A stretch of DNA of 19,316 nucleotides from Roseateles_C aquae (GTDB taxonomy: Bacteria; Pseudomonadota; Gammaproteobacteria; Burkholderiales; Burkholderiaceae_C), in the NCBI RefSeq assembly GCF_032337115.1, contig NZ_JAVXZY010000018.1:1-19316 (forward strand). The letters are read 5' to 3'. Position 1 is the first letter of the stretch. Each line of letters opens with the position of its first letter. A program made the translations under genes and the position numbers. Shown piece by piece: positions 7,709-14,829 of the stretch. The notes beneath the pieces were generated by a model. That model did not search any database. It was not told the DNA's origin and worked only from the letters and a program-made list of their open reading frames with translations.

Positions 7709-8012
7709 CTTGGAGGGCTTTCTGGGAGGATCTTGGCGGTTTGGACTTCTAAGGAAGGTCTGGACCAGCGACGGGGGCAATTGTTTTGGGTCGCTCGACC
7801 GCCTTCCCGGCGGCTCCGACGAGACACGCCGTGCCGGTTCTCAACGACGACGGGCCGGGACGAAAGGCGCTGCAGGCGGCCTGGCCAGCACTGGCGTCGT
7901 TGGTCCTGGCCCGCCGTGGTTCGTCAACGCCGCGGCGTGCTTGATCGGTTGAAGTCCGGTGGCAGGCCGGCATCAGTCACAGTGGCGACCTCGCCGCATA
8001 CACCGCACCGCC
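7709..8012. other. Divergent intergenic region
   Basis: Some 300 bases separate the minus-strand TPR operon from the plus-strand esterase gene, so promoters for both should lie here. No ORF is convincing and no clear sigma-70 promoter pair could be assigned by eye. At 7749-7762 the bases CTAAGGAAGGTCTG match the first 14 bases of the terminal-repeat-like sequence at 19211, but the similarity stops there, so it may be coincidental. The short AT-rich patch at 7779-7790 is the most promoter-like part. Confidence 0.5.
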
Positions 8013-8996
8013 ATGAAAAGAATTCCGCGCCTTCTTTTGATCAGCCTGATCAGCCTGCTTGCCCTGGTGCTGAGCGGGGCGGCCCTGTTTGCCTATTTCC
8101 TCTACACCCCTGCGCCCGAACTGCCGCAGCTCTCCGGCACGCTCAGCAAGGGCAGCATCGAGGTGGCCGGCATCCAGCGCAGCTACCGCAGCTATGTGCC
8201 CAGGAATCTGCCCAAAGGCGCGCCGCTGGTGCTGGTGATGCACGGCTCGGGTGAGGGCCCGCAGGCCATCCGTGTGGGCACCGGCTATGGCTTCGAACGC
8301 CTGGCCGACCAGCATGGCTTTGCCGTGGTCTACCCCAAGTCCTTCGGTTTCGACTGGAACGATTGCAGCTCCATCGGCGACACCGCCGTGAACGGCGTGC
8401 GCGCCGACGATGCCGGCTTCCTGGCGGCGCTGGTGGAGAAGCTGGTCGGCGAGCTCGGCGTCGATCCCGAGCGCGTGTTTGCGGCCGGGGTGTCGAACGG
8501 GGGCTCGATGGCGCTGCGCCTGGCGCTGGAGCAGCCGAAGCGCTTCCGCGCTGTGGCCGCCGCACTGGCCAATGTGCCGGCGCCGCAGAACTTCCAATGT
8601 CAGCCCGTCGGGCAGCCGCCCTCGGTCATGCTCCTGAACGGCACCGAGGACCCACTGGTGCCCTATGCCGGCGGCGAGATCAATCTGCTCGGGCTGTTCT
8701 ACAAGGGGGGGGATGTCATCTCCGCCACCGCCTCGGCCCAGTACTTCGCGGACCGCAAGGCCATCACCGGCAAACCGCAACTCAGCCTGACGCCAACGAC
8801 CCACGGCACCCGTGTCGAGCACGCGCGCTGGCAAGCGGCCGACGGCCGTGGCGAGGTCGAGCTGGTCACCCTGCATGGCGCCGGCCACGGGCTGCCCCAG
8901 CCCTGGGCGCGTCGCCCCCGCCTGCTGGGCCCGTCGCCCATGGAGCCCAACGGTCCGGCCCTGATCTGGTCCTTCTTTTCGAGGCAATCGCAATGA
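8013..8996 (+). CDS. PHB-depolymerase/LpqC-type alpha/beta-hydrolase esterase
   Basis: A 327-residue alpha/beta hydrolase with an N-terminal hydrophobic signal anchor (residues about 5-31). The oxyanion region is LVMHGSG at 74-80. The nucleophile elbow GVSNGG carries S161. D213 (in NGTEDPLVPY) and H292 (in GAGHGLP) complete the triad, with spacing typical of the Esterase_PHB/LpqC group (COG3509). C118 and C196 could form a disulfide. It probably hydrolyses an extracytoplasmic ester; polyhydroxyalkanoate, feruloyl and other esters are all possible for the family. The ATG at 8013 was taken because the signal segment starts there, and an in-frame start at 7959 adds only a basic unconserved-looking leader. 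Its stop overlaps the next gene as ATGA. Confidence 0.88.
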   Translation: MKRIPRLLLISLISLLALVLSGAALFAYFLYTPAPELPQLSGTLSKGSIEVAGIQRSYRSYVPRNLPKGAPLVLVMHGSGEGPQAIRVGTGYGFERLADQHGFAVVYPKSFGFDWNDCSSIGDTAVNGVRADDAGFLAALVEKLVGELGVDPERVFAAGVSNGGSMALRLALEQPKRFRAVAAALANVPAPQNFQCQPVGQPPSVMLLNGTEDPLVPYAGGEINLLGLFYKGGDVISATASAQYFADRKAITGKPQLSLTPTTHGTRVEHARWQAADGRGEVELVTLHGAGHGLPQPWARRPRLLGPSPMEPNGPALIWSFFSRQSQ

Positions 8997-9730
8997 GTGT
9001 GCTGGAAGTCTCTTCGGCCAGTCCGGCGCTGGTGCACGCCGCCGCGGCGGTGGTGCTGTACCTGCACATCGGTGCTGGCACGGTGGGCCTGCTGGCCGGC
9101 GCGGCCGTCTTTGTGTTTCGCAAGGGATCGCGTTGGCATCGCCGGCTCGGCAATGTCTTCGTCGTCGCCATGCTGCTCATGTCCGCCATCGGTGCCACCG
9201 TGGCCCCGTTCCTGCCCAAACCCGAGCGGGCCTCGGTCATTGCCGGCGTGCTGACCTTCTACCTGGTGCTCAGCAGCTGGGCGGCCGTCAAACGCAAGCC
9301 GGGTCAGTTCGGCGCGTTTGACTACGGCCTGCTGCTGACCGCGCTTGGCGTCGTCGGCTTCAGCGCCTACCTTGGAGTCCTGGCCGCCGAGAGCCCGAAC
9401 GGCAAGCTCGACGGTCAGCCGGCCGCCGCCTTCGTGCTGTTCATCATCATCGGCACCCTGGCGGCCCTGGGGGATTTGCGCTTGATCCTGGCGCGCGGCG
9501 TCAGTGGTGCGACACGCCTGGCGCGCCACCTGTGGCGCATGACCGCGGCCTTCTTCATTGCAGCCAACGCGCTGTTCCTGGGCCAGCCTCAGGTGTTCCC
9601 GAAGACGCTGCGCGGCTTCCTGTTCCTGCCGGCCCCGCTCATCCTGGGACTGCTGCTCTATTGGCTCGGCCATGTGGGCTACGGCGCCTACCGGCGCCGG
9701 AAAACGCGACCGACCGCATCGATGCCCTGA
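8993..9730 (+). CDS. DUF2306-like multi-pass membrane protein
   Basis: A 245-residue membrane protein with about six to seven hydrophobic segments. The motif HIGAGTVGLLAGAAVF, followed by W-H-R-R-L-G-N-V-F (about residues 24-60), is characteristic of DUF2306-type proteins, which typically show H..AG...L..G then HR..G..Y. A later helix carries R-H-L-W-R-M. Function is unknown. The ATG at 8993 overlaps the esterase stop by four bases, so the two are translationally coupled. A longer in-frame ORF from 8363 would lie inside the esterase gene and is rejected as the start. Confidence 0.85.
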   Translation: MSVLEVSSASPALVHAAAAVVLYLHIGAGTVGLLAGAAVFVFRKGSRWHRRLGNVFVVAMLLMSAIGATVAPFLPKPERASVIAGVLTFYLVLSSWAAVKRKPGQFGAFDYGLLLTALGVVGFSAYLGVLAAESPNGKLDGQPAAAFVLFIIIGTLAALGDLRLILARGVSGATRLARHLWRMTAAFFIAANALFLGQPQVFPKTLRGFLFLPAPLILGLLLYWLGHVGYGAYRRRKTRPTASMP

Positions 9731-9744
9731 CCAGCGAAGCAAGA

Positions 9745-9769
9745 CCAAGCCGAGATGCCTCGGTCTTGG
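9745..9769 (+). terminator. Hairpin after the esterase/DUF2306 pair
   Basis: CCAAGCCGAG (9745-9754) pairs with CTCGG (9759-9763) and, after one bulged T at 9764, CTTGG (9765-9769), with an ATGC loop. This ten-pair stem lies 14 bases past the stop at 9730. No T-tract follows, so it is either a weak terminator or an mRNA 3'-end stabiliser. Confidence 0.45.
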
Positions 9770-9799
9770 GCCCGGGAAAGGCCTGCCCAGGGATCTTCC

Positions 9800-9835
9800 T
9801 TGGCCACATCTTTGGCCACTTCTTTGGACACAACG
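9800..9835. repeat. Three tandem 12-bp units
   Basis: Three consecutive 12-base units, TTGGCCACATCT, TTGGCCACTTCT and TTGGACACAACG, occupy the gap before the gene at 9897. The first two differ at one position and the third is more diverged. The period is a multiple of three, but no supported gene covers the site on either strand. Confidence 0.7.
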
Positions 9836-9896
9836 CGCGCCATTGCAGAATCCCAGCTCTTCGATCCACAAGCGATAAAGAGCGAGACGCACAGCA

Positions 9897-10370
9897 ATGA
9901 ACGAGGGAAAGCCGGCAAGTTTTGCATCGGTCGATGAGGCCATGAAGGAGGCCGCGGCGTTCGCCGTGGCCGACGCGGCGGCCGAGGGCCTGGTGCTCGA
10001 CTATTCCTGGAGCAGCGTCCAGCAGCTGGAGGCGGCCTTCGATCGGCTGTTCGACGAGAAGCAGCAGCCGGGATTGCTTGGCCGGCTGATCGGCAAGAAG
10101 CCCCCGGCTTCACGGCGCAGCACGCGCTACGCCTACGCCTATGGCGGCTATCTGGCCGAGGTGGTTCGCCGGCGCCATGCGGGCGAGTGGGGGCGGCACA
10201 GCCGCATGCAGCCCGAACAGGAGAAGCTGACCTTCACCACCGGCGCCGGCATCGAGATGTGGCCGCATGAGCGGATCATGAAGCGGGCGCTCAATGGGCC
10301 GGAAGACAATCTCTACGACTATCTCTGTGCGCTGGATCGCATGATCAGCGAGCGCAGCCATGGCGCATGA
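9897..10370 (+). CDS. Hypothetical protein, weakly DUF3806-like
   Basis: A 157-residue soluble protein without a signal peptide or membrane segment. The central YGGYLAEVVRRRHAGEWGRH (residues about 80-99) resembles the tyrosine/glycine-rich helix and following G.W found in DUF3806-like and related immunity-type proteins. That link is tentative. Residues 1-45 are helical and acidic, and a basic patch (GRLIGKKPPASRR) lies at about 62-74. The ATG at 9897 has only a weak upstream purine stretch. The gene follows the tandem-repeat spacer and precedes a strong hairpin, and it appears to be a single-gene unit. Confidence 0.7.
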   Translation: MNEGKPASFASVDEAMKEAAAFAVADAAAEGLVLDYSWSSVQQLEAAFDRLFDEKQQPGLLGRLIGKKPPASRRSTRYAYAYGGYLAEVVRRRHAGEWGRHSRMQPEQEKLTFTTGAGIEMWPHERIMKRALNGPEDNLYDYLCALDRMISERSHGA

Positions 10371-10415
10371 TCGGGGACCCAAGGCGCGGCCCGCTTTCGG
10401 GTAGGCTCAGGGCCT

Positions 10416-10446
10416 GAGCCCGACCGGGTCGGGTAGGGTCGGGCTC
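10416..10446 (+). terminator. Strong GC hairpin between 10370 and 10475
   Basis: GAGCCCGACC (10416-10425) is exactly complementary to GGTCGGGCTC (10437-10446), with an 11-base loop. It may end transcription of the upstream gene or lie in the 5' leader of the exported protein gene at 10475. No T-tract follows, so the terminator role is uncertain. Confidence 0.5.
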
Positions 10447-10474
10447 TAGAGCTTTCAGCAAACAGAGGTTCCCC

Positions 10475-10879
10475 ATGAAGCAGTACCTTGTCCCCATGCT
10501 CGGGCTGGCCATCGCTGCCGGCGCCGCGCAGGCCGCCGATATCGGTGTCTCCATCCAGGTTGGACAGCCGGGCTTTTATGGCCGGATCGACATCGGCAAT
10601 GCCGCTCCGCCGCCAGTGGTGCTGGCCGAGCCGGTGTGGGTGCAGCGGGCGGCGGTACGCCCGCAGCCCATCTACCTGCGCGTGCCGCCGGGCCATCAGA
10701 AGCATTGGGACAAGCACTGCGGCGAATACCGGGCCTGCGGTGTGCCGGTCTACTTCATCAGGGAGGAGTGGTACCAGGAGCGCTACGGCCGGGGCGATGA
10801 GGGTCGCCGTGGCGGCGACGACCACGACCACGAGCGCGGCAAGGGTCATGGCAAGGGCCACGGCAAGGGCCGCGACTGA
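10475..10879 (+). CDS. Small exported protein with His/Gly/Lys-rich tail
   Basis: A 134-residue protein with a signal peptide of about 20 residues (cleavage likely after AAQA). The mature part is proline-rich in the middle (VRPQPIYLRVPPGHQKHWDK), followed by a segment with two cysteines (CGEYRACGVPVYF, residues about 76-88). It ends in a low-complexity tail of repeated GKGH units with D-H-D-H (residues about 110-134). Comparable small YRPxPxYVxPPPGH proteins are frequent in Burkholderiales and are not characterised. The tail could bind metal or be simply hydrophilic. A good AGAGG lies about 8 bases before the ATG. Confidence 0.82.
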   Translation: MKQYLVPMLGLAIAAGAAQAADIGVSIQVGQPGFYGRIDIGNAAPPPVVLAEPVWVQRAAVRPQPIYLRVPPGHQKHWDKHCGEYRACGVPVYFIREEWYQERYGRGDEGRRGGDDHDHERGKGHGKGHGKGRD

Positions 10880-10929
10880 AGCCTTGGCGGTCGGCGTGCT
10901 GAAAAGTGCAACGAGCCGGTCGTGGCGCG

Positions 10930-10957
10930 AAAAAAAGCCGGCTCATCGGAGCCGGCT
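10930..10957 (-). terminator. Rho-independent terminator of the RRM gene
   Basis: Read on the minus strand, AGCCGGCT (10957-10950), a 6-base loop and AGCCGGCT (10943-10936) are followed directly by a run of seven T (10936-10930). This is a textbook intrinsic terminator 28 bases past the stop of the RNA-binding protein gene. It also separates that gene from the convergent gene ending at 10879. Confidence 0.88.
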
Positions 10958-10984
10958 CTCATCAACAGCGGGGCGCTGCTGGTT

Positions 10985-11335
10985 TCAGTAGCGGCCACCG
11001 CCAAAGCCACCGGTGCCGTAGCCCACATCTTTGCGCTTGGTCGCGGTGTAGCCGGCCGGACTGTAGCCGTCAGAGCGCTTGTTGTCTTCGCGAGGGCGTG
11101 CCAGGGTCACGACGATGGATCGTCCGTCCACCGACACGCCGTGCAGGGCGGCGATCGCGGCCTCGGCCATCTCGGCGCTGGCCATTTCCACAAAGCCGAA
11201 GCCCTTGGAGGTGCCGGTGTCGCGGTCCATCATGACCCGGGCGGAAGTCACGCTGCCGAACTCGGAAAAATTGCTCTTCAGGCTGGCGTCAGTGACGGAA
11301 TAGGGCAGATTGCCGACGTAGATTTTGCTGCTCAT
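10985..11335 (-). CDS. RRM-domain RNA-binding protein, glycine-tailed
   Basis: A 116-residue protein with one RNA-recognition motif (residues about 3-80) and a glycine-rich C-terminus (GYGTGGFGGGRY). RNP2 is IYVGNL (residues 5-10) and RNP1 is KGFGFVEM (residues about 44-51), both with the aromatic residues that stack on RNA bases. Short RRM proteins of this type occur in Cyanobacteria and Proteobacteria, and several are cold-induced. The ATG at 11335 starts just before RNP2, whereas the longer in-frame start at 11662 would add an unrelated leader. The leader (11336-11462) contains a 24-bp sequence shared with 19215-19238. An intrinsic terminator follows the gene. Confidence 0.93.
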   Translation of the reverse strand: MSSKIYVGNLPYSVTDASLKSNFSEFGSVTSARVMMDRDTGTSKGFGFVEMASAEMAEAAIAALHGVSVDGRSIVVTLARPREDNKRSDGYSPAGYTATKRKDVGYGTGGFGGGRY

Positions 11336-11438
11336 GGCGGAGTCTTTCGAAAAAGGTGTTGCACGTTCGATGTGCAGAGGCGTGGGGTGATGATCCCGTC
11401 GCCGATGGGATGAAAGGCTGGATGCGCTCGGTGACGAG

Positions 11439-11466
11439 CACGCCGACTTATGCAGACCTTCCCTAA
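11439..11466 (-). repeat. IS5-like terminal-repeat sequence, left copy
   Basis: On the minus strand this reads TTAG then GGAAGGTCTGCATAAG and continues TCGGCGTG. The 24 bases after TTAG are identical, in inverted orientation, to 19215-19238, where CTAA precedes them. IS5 itself begins GGAAGGTGCGAACAAG, and IS5-family elements target YTAR, which fits both flanking tetranucleotides. No transposase lies beside this copy, because the DNA to its left is the leader of the RRM gene. It is therefore a solo end, or a shared regulatory sequence. Confidence 0.55.
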
Positions 11467-11702
11467 CACTCAGGAGGATGTTGCATCGAGGTCTGCAACC
11501 AGCCTTGCGTGACCGCAAACAGCCGGGCGGCGTTGTGCGACGCAAAGGTCTTGTCGAACCTGAACACACGGCAGTAGCTGCCGTTGCCCTGGGATCGCTG
11601 GACTGAAAACGACGCGAGGAAGCGGCCGCCGTCAGTCTTGTGTGTCGCGGGCGAAACGACAAATCGGCCCATGGAGATGGAGGTGTTGGAGATAGGGGTC
11701 AA
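11463..11702 (-). CDS. Small conserved-looking hypothetical protein
   Basis: A 79-residue ORF. Its core reads GRFVVSPATHKTDGGRFLASFSVQ, cut here, then RVFRFDKTFASHNAARLFAVTQGWL. The alternation of a DGGRF strand, a charged strand with RV.RF and a final A..FA..QGW helix resembles short Burkholderiales hypothetical proteins with a beta-beta-beta-alpha pattern. I have no family name. The start is ambiguous: a TTG at 11702 gives the longest form, while an ATG at 11672 gives 69 residues beginning MGRFVV and is my second choice. Its stop TAG overlaps the TTAG next to the IS5-like repeat. The gene lies upstream of the RRM gene on the same strand. Confidence 0.55.
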   Translation of the reverse strand: MTPISNTSISMGRFVVSPATHKTDGGRFLASFSVQRSQGNGSYCRVFRFDKTFASHNAARLFAVTQGWLQTSMQHPPEC

Positions 11703-12007
11703 TCAGTACCGCGAGAAGCGTTCTCTCGCGGGAGCACCGGATGGCTCGGTTGGCTGCTGCTCTGCAAACCAAAAGGGCATTTTGTGCCGCAAGGCGCGGC
11801 GACTGGAGTGCGTGCGCGTCAAGCTTCACCCCATGTATGCGAGGCCGAGTATACCGGTGCCGCCTGCGACGCTGCTGAGCGGCCGCGGGGCGCATATGCT
11901 GTTGCTCGTCACGCGATGTCGATCTCGCCTGCCCTCGTTCGTCGATCAGCTGCGAGCCGCCCTCCTCAGGCGGACGCGCGACCATTCCACTTCACAGGGG
12001 TGAACCC
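11703..12007. other. Upstream region of the DUF1428 gene
   Basis: About 305 bases without a supported gene between divergent genes. It contains an 8-bp hairpin, CCGCGAGA (11709-11716) with TCTCGCGG (11724-11731), lying just upstream of the small minus-strand ORF. A candidate ECF42 promoter at 11917-11943, described separately, faces the DUF1428 gene. The bases CAGGGGTGA about 8 before position 12008 form its ribosome-binding site. No other structure stands out. Confidence 0.6.
11917..11943 (+). promoter_or_regulatory. Candidate ECF42 promoter of the DUF1428 gene
   Basis: TGTCGA at 11917-11922 and CGTC at 11940-11943 are separated by exactly 17 bases, and the -10 part reads TTCGTCG in full. 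The motif reported for ECF42 sigma factors, as I recall it, is TGTCGA at -35 and CG(A/T)C at -10. An identical arrangement with the same spacing and the same TTCGTCG lies upstream of the DGPF gene at 18475. The -10 ends 64 bases before the DUF1428 start. The match is read directly; use by the local sigma factor is inferred. Confidence 0.72.
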
Positions 12008-12376
12008 ATGTCTTACATCGATGGTTTTGTGATCGCGGTTCCCACCGCCAACAAGCTGCAGTTCATCGAGCACGCGCGCCATTTCGACGCGCTGTTCATC
12101 GAGCTGGGCGCGATACGGGTGCTTGAAAGCTGGGGGACCGACGTGCCCGACGGCAAGCTCACCGACTTCCGCCGCGCCGTTCAGGCCACGGCCGAAGAGA
12201 CGGTGGCCTTCTCCTGGGTGGAATGGCCCGACAAGGCCACACGCGACGCCGGCATGAAGAAGATGCTCGAAGACCCGCGCATGGACCCGAACAACCCCAA
12301 CAACCCGCCGATGCCCTTTGACGGCAAACGGATGATCTTCGGCGGCTTCGAAACGGTGGTGGAGGTGAAGGCCTGA
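12008..12376 (+). CDS. DUF1428 (YbaA-like) protein
   Basis: A 122-residue protein of the DUF1428 family (E. coli YbaA), a dimeric alpha/beta-barrel (ferredoxin-like) fold of unknown function. The family pattern is clear: MSYIDGFVIAVP at the start, the Y..H...A..F...GA.R..E.WG.DVP.GK.TDF motif across residues about 22-60, and MPFDGKRMIFGGF near the end. AGGGGTGA precedes the ATG at good spacing. It is separated from the ECF42 cluster by the redox and PEP-CTERM genes but carries the same candidate promoter. This fits the frequent co-occurrence of DUF1428, DGPF, SRPBCC and VOC proteins. It converges with the redox fusion gene, leaving only 29 bases between stops. Confidence 0.93.
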   Translation: MSYIDGFVIAVPTANKLQFIEHARHFDALFIELGAIRVLESWGTDVPDGKLTDFRRAVQATAEETVAFSWVEWPDKATRDAGMKKMLEDPRMDPNNPNNPPMPFDGKRMIFGGFETVVEVKA

Positions 12377-12405
12377 GCCTTGCGGCCAGCGCCCCCGACC
12401 TGCGG

Positions 12406-14055
12406 CTACGCCAGCGCCAGCACCAGATCCTCCCCGCCCGACACGCACAGGCAGAGCCGGCCGGCCGCGCGTTCGGCGGGGCTGAGGGCGCTGTCGCGAT
12501 GCTCGGGCCGCCCTGAGAGAACCTGCACCGCGCACTGGCCGCAGCTGCCGGCGCGGCAGCCGGATTGGGCCGGCAGGCCGGCGGCTTCAACGGCGTCGAG
12601 CAAGCTCTGCCCCGCGGCGACCGGCACGTCCACGGCCTCGGTGCCGTTCTGGCCGACGCGCCGGCGATGAACGGTGATGCGGCTGGGCTGCAGGGCGCCA
12701 GCCGCCTGCTCGACCGCGCTGAAGCGCTCGGCATGGAACTGCCCGGCCATGCCGGCCGCACCGGCGGCGGCGCGCACCGCCTCGATCAGCCGGGCCGGGC
12801 CGCAGACGTAGATCTCGGTGTCGGGCGTGGCGGCAGCGATCAAGGCGGCGGGGTCCAGCCGTTCGTACTGATCGGCGGCATAACGCTTCAGCTGCGCGCT
12901 GCCAAACTCGCGCTGCAGGCGGTCCAGATAGGCGGCCTCACGGGCCGAGCGCATCGCGTAGTGCAACACGAAGCGGCGCCCGGCGGCTTGCAGCTGCTGG
13001 GCCATGGCCTTGATCGGTGTGATGCCGATGCCGCCGGCAATCAGCAGCACCGGTGCCTGGCTGTCGGCGCGCAGCGAAAAATCGTTGCCGGGTAGCGCGC
13101 AGTGCAGCGTCATGTCCAGCTGATACTGCTCGTGAACCGCCAACGAGCCGCCGCTGCCCTGCTCTTCACGCAGCACGGCGATTTCGTAGGCATCGCGGCG
13201 GCGCGGATTGGAGCTGATCGAATAGCGGCGCTGGCTGGGCAGCAGCCGGCCATCGGGCGATCTCAGCAGCACCGGCACATCGAGATGCGCGCCGGCCTGC
13301 ACCGGCGGCAGCTCGCCGCCATCGAGCGCGCGCAGTTCGTAGGCGCGCACTCGGGGCGTCAACTGGCGCACGGCGGAGATGCGCAGCGCCAGCGGGCCTT
13401 GGCCGAGCGTCTGCGCTGTGGCTGGCGGCGGAGCAGCGTCAGCCGCCTTGGACTTCAACGCCTGCAGCTCGGCCCGCGCCTTTTCCAGCGCCTCACGCAG
13501 CGGGGTGACGGCCTCCTCGACCTCGGCCTCGGTGTAGCGCGGCGTGATGTGCTTGGGGCAGTTCCAGTCGTAGGCTTCAACGGTGATGATGAAGCCGCGC
13601 TCGACCGGCGCGCGGTAATGCGGCAGCTCCAGCCGGGCAATCAGCGCCGGGTCTTCGGCCTCGCTGACCAGGTGCACGCGGCCGAGTATCTTCAGCCGGC
13701 GCTGGTTGGCGTAGTCCATCAGGATGATGGAGATGCGGTCGTTGCCCTGCAGATTGCCGACGCTGATGTACTGCACATTGCCGCGAAAGTCGGCAAAGCC
13801 CAGCGTCTTTTCGTCCAGCACCTTCAGAAAGCCCGCCGGGCCGCCGCGGAACTGCACATAGGGCCAGCCGGTCTCGCTGACGGTGGCCTGGTAGAAGCCG
13901 TCGCGCGCGTGAATGAACTCGGCCTCGCGCTCGCCGAGGCGGTCGCGGCGGTCGTCGGTGTGGTCCAGCGGCGCATAGGCGGCACGGCTGCCCATGCGGG
14001 TCTGCATGGCGCGGACGGTGGGCGTGAAGGCGATGTCCGAGTAGGCGCGGCTCAT
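12406..14055 (-). CDS. PNPOx-like / ferredoxin reductase / 2Fe-2S fusion protein
   Basis: A 549-residue three-part redox protein. Residues about 40-165 form a split-barrel flavin-binding domain of the pyridoxamine-5'-phosphate-oxidase-like class. A helical, Ala/Pro-rich linker (about 175-215) follows. Next is a ferredoxin-NADP reductase module with the flavin motif RRYSIS (276-281), the nucleotide motif GGIGITP (341-347) and CGP (418-420). The C-terminus is a plant-type 2Fe-2S ferredoxin with ligands C500, C505 and C508 plus C535 or C537. Electrons would pass NAD(P)H to flavin to Fe-S; the acceptor, and the role of the N-terminal barrel, are unknown. The ATG at 14055 has GGAG 8 bases upstream, and a TTG four codons earlier is less likely. 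The gene lies 84 bases after an AhpD-like gene, probably co-transcribed. Confidence 0.92.
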   Translation of the reverse strand: MSRAYSDIAFTPTVRAMQTRMGSRAAYAPLDHTDDRRDRLGEREAEFIHARDGFYQATVSETGWPYVQFRGGPAGFLKVLDEKTLGFADFRGNVQYISVGNLQGNDRISIILMDYANQRRLKILGRVHLVSEAEDPALIARLELPHYRAPVERGFIITVEAYDWNCPKHITPRYTEAEVEEAVTPLREALEKARAELQALKSKAADAAPPPATAQTLGQGPLALRISAVRQLTPRVRAYELRALDGGELPPVQAGAHLDVPVLLRSPDGRLLPSQRRYSISSNPRRRDAYEIAVLREEQGSGGSLAVHEQYQLDMTLHCALPGNDFSLRADSQAPVLLIAGGIGITPIKAMAQQLQAAGRRFVLHYAMRSAREAAYLDRLQREFGSAQLKRYAADQYERLDPAALIAAATPDTEIYVCGPARLIEAVRAAAGAAGMAGQFHAERFSAVEQAAGALQPSRITVHRRRVGQNGTEAVDVPVAAGQSLLDAVEAAGLPAQSGCRAGSCGQCAVQVLSGRPEHRDSALSPAERAAGRLCLCVSGGEDLVLALA

Positions 14056-14139
14056 GGCGGGCTCCAAATGCGAGAGGGTGAAGTCAGCGCGGCCAGCACC
14101 GCGAGGGCGCTGGCCTATCAGGCGTCAGTCAGTGTGGAC

Positions 14140-14682
14140 TCAGACGCTGTGCAGCGCGACCTTGGGGAAGTCGATCTCGACGCGGCTGGCCTTGCCCAGG
14201 ATATTGGTCAGCAGATTCATGCCCACGTGGGTGATGATCTCGACGATATCGGCATCGCTGTAGCCGGCTTCGCGGGCTTCCAGCAGTTCGGCGGTGGTGA
14301 TCTCGCCCTTGTGCTCGGCCAGGCTGCGCGCCAGCTTCACCGCGACGGCGGCCTTGGCGTCCTCGCTGGCGCCGGCGCGGTTGGCGGCGATCTCGTCGTT
14401 GCTCAGCCCGGCCTTGCGGCCGATGGCCGTGTGGGCCGACAGGCAGTATTCGCAGCTGCTTTGCTGGGCCAGCGCCAGAGCGATGCGTTCGCGGGTCAGC
14501 GGGCTCAGCGAGCCGGCATTGGCCACGCCATGCAGGCCCAGAAACGCTTGCAGCGCGACCGGCGAGTTGGCGAAGACCTTGAGGAAGTTGGGCACCATGC
14601 CGAGCTGGCCCTGGATGGCGTCCAGCAGCGTGCGTTGTTCGGCGTTGGCGTTGTGGTGATCGATGACGGTGATGCGGCTCAT
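14140..14682 (-). CDS. AhpD-like carboxymuconolactone-decarboxylase-family protein
   Basis: A 180-residue protein of the CMD/AhpD superfamily, peroxidase-related branch. The redox motif CEYC has C77 and C80, with H84 in SAHTA, matching the CxxC...H active site of AhpD-type alkylhydroperoxidase proteins. The E-R-I-A-L-A-L-A-Q helix before it is also typical. It probably acts as a thiol-dependent peroxidase or reductase in the cytoplasm. An AGGAC lies about 9 bases before the ATG. It is first in a two-gene unit with the PNPOx-reductase fusion, which could supply reducing power, although that link is inferred from adjacency only. A candidate operator lies about 100 bases upstream. Confidence 0.92.
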   Translation of the reverse strand: MSRITVIDHHNANAEQRTLLDAIQGQLGMVPNFLKVFANSPVALQAFLGLHGVANAGSLSPLTRERIALALAQQSSCEYCLSAHTAIGRKAGLSNDEIAANRAGASEDAKAAVAVKLARSLAEHKGEITTAELLEAREAGYSDADIVEIITHVGMNLLTNILGKASRVEIDFPKVALHSV

Positions 14683-14779
14683 GATTTCAGTCCTGGTGGT
14701 GAGCGCGGGGATCGCGCTGCATGGACTGAACTATGTTTGCTGCGGTGAAAAAATAGAATTACCGTCAAATTCAATGCAC

Positions 14780-14810
14780 TGATGCGCCAAATGGAACAAT
14801 TGGCGTATCA
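14780..14810 (-). promoter_or_regulatory. Inverted repeat, candidate operator
   Basis: TGATGCGCCAA (14780-14790) and TTGGCGTATCA (14800-14810) form an 11-base inverted repeat with one mismatch around a 9-base spacer. It lies just upstream of an AT-rich stretch (14740-14779), where the promoter of the AhpD-like operon is expected. No T-tract follows on the minus strand, so a terminator for the PEP-CTERM gene is possible but less likely. No adjacent regulator gene explains it. Confidence 0.5.
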
Positions 14811-14829
14811 GGCCCGCGGGAGCAGGATG

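Noticed and set aside
7749..7762. CTAAGGAAGGTCTG as a third IS5-like end
   Set aside because: Only 14 bases match the copies at 11439 and 19215 and the rest of the repeat differs. A match of this length can occur by chance.
11451..11497. 9-bp inverted repeat TGCAGACCT/AGGTCTGCA as a second IS end or operator
   Set aside because: It is short, has a 29-base loop and overlaps the coding end of the small ORF, so chance is the simplest explanation.
13102..14748. Plus-strand ORF of 548 codons
   Set aside because: It is antisense to the PNPOx-reductase fusion and AhpD-like genes, both of which have clear family motifs.
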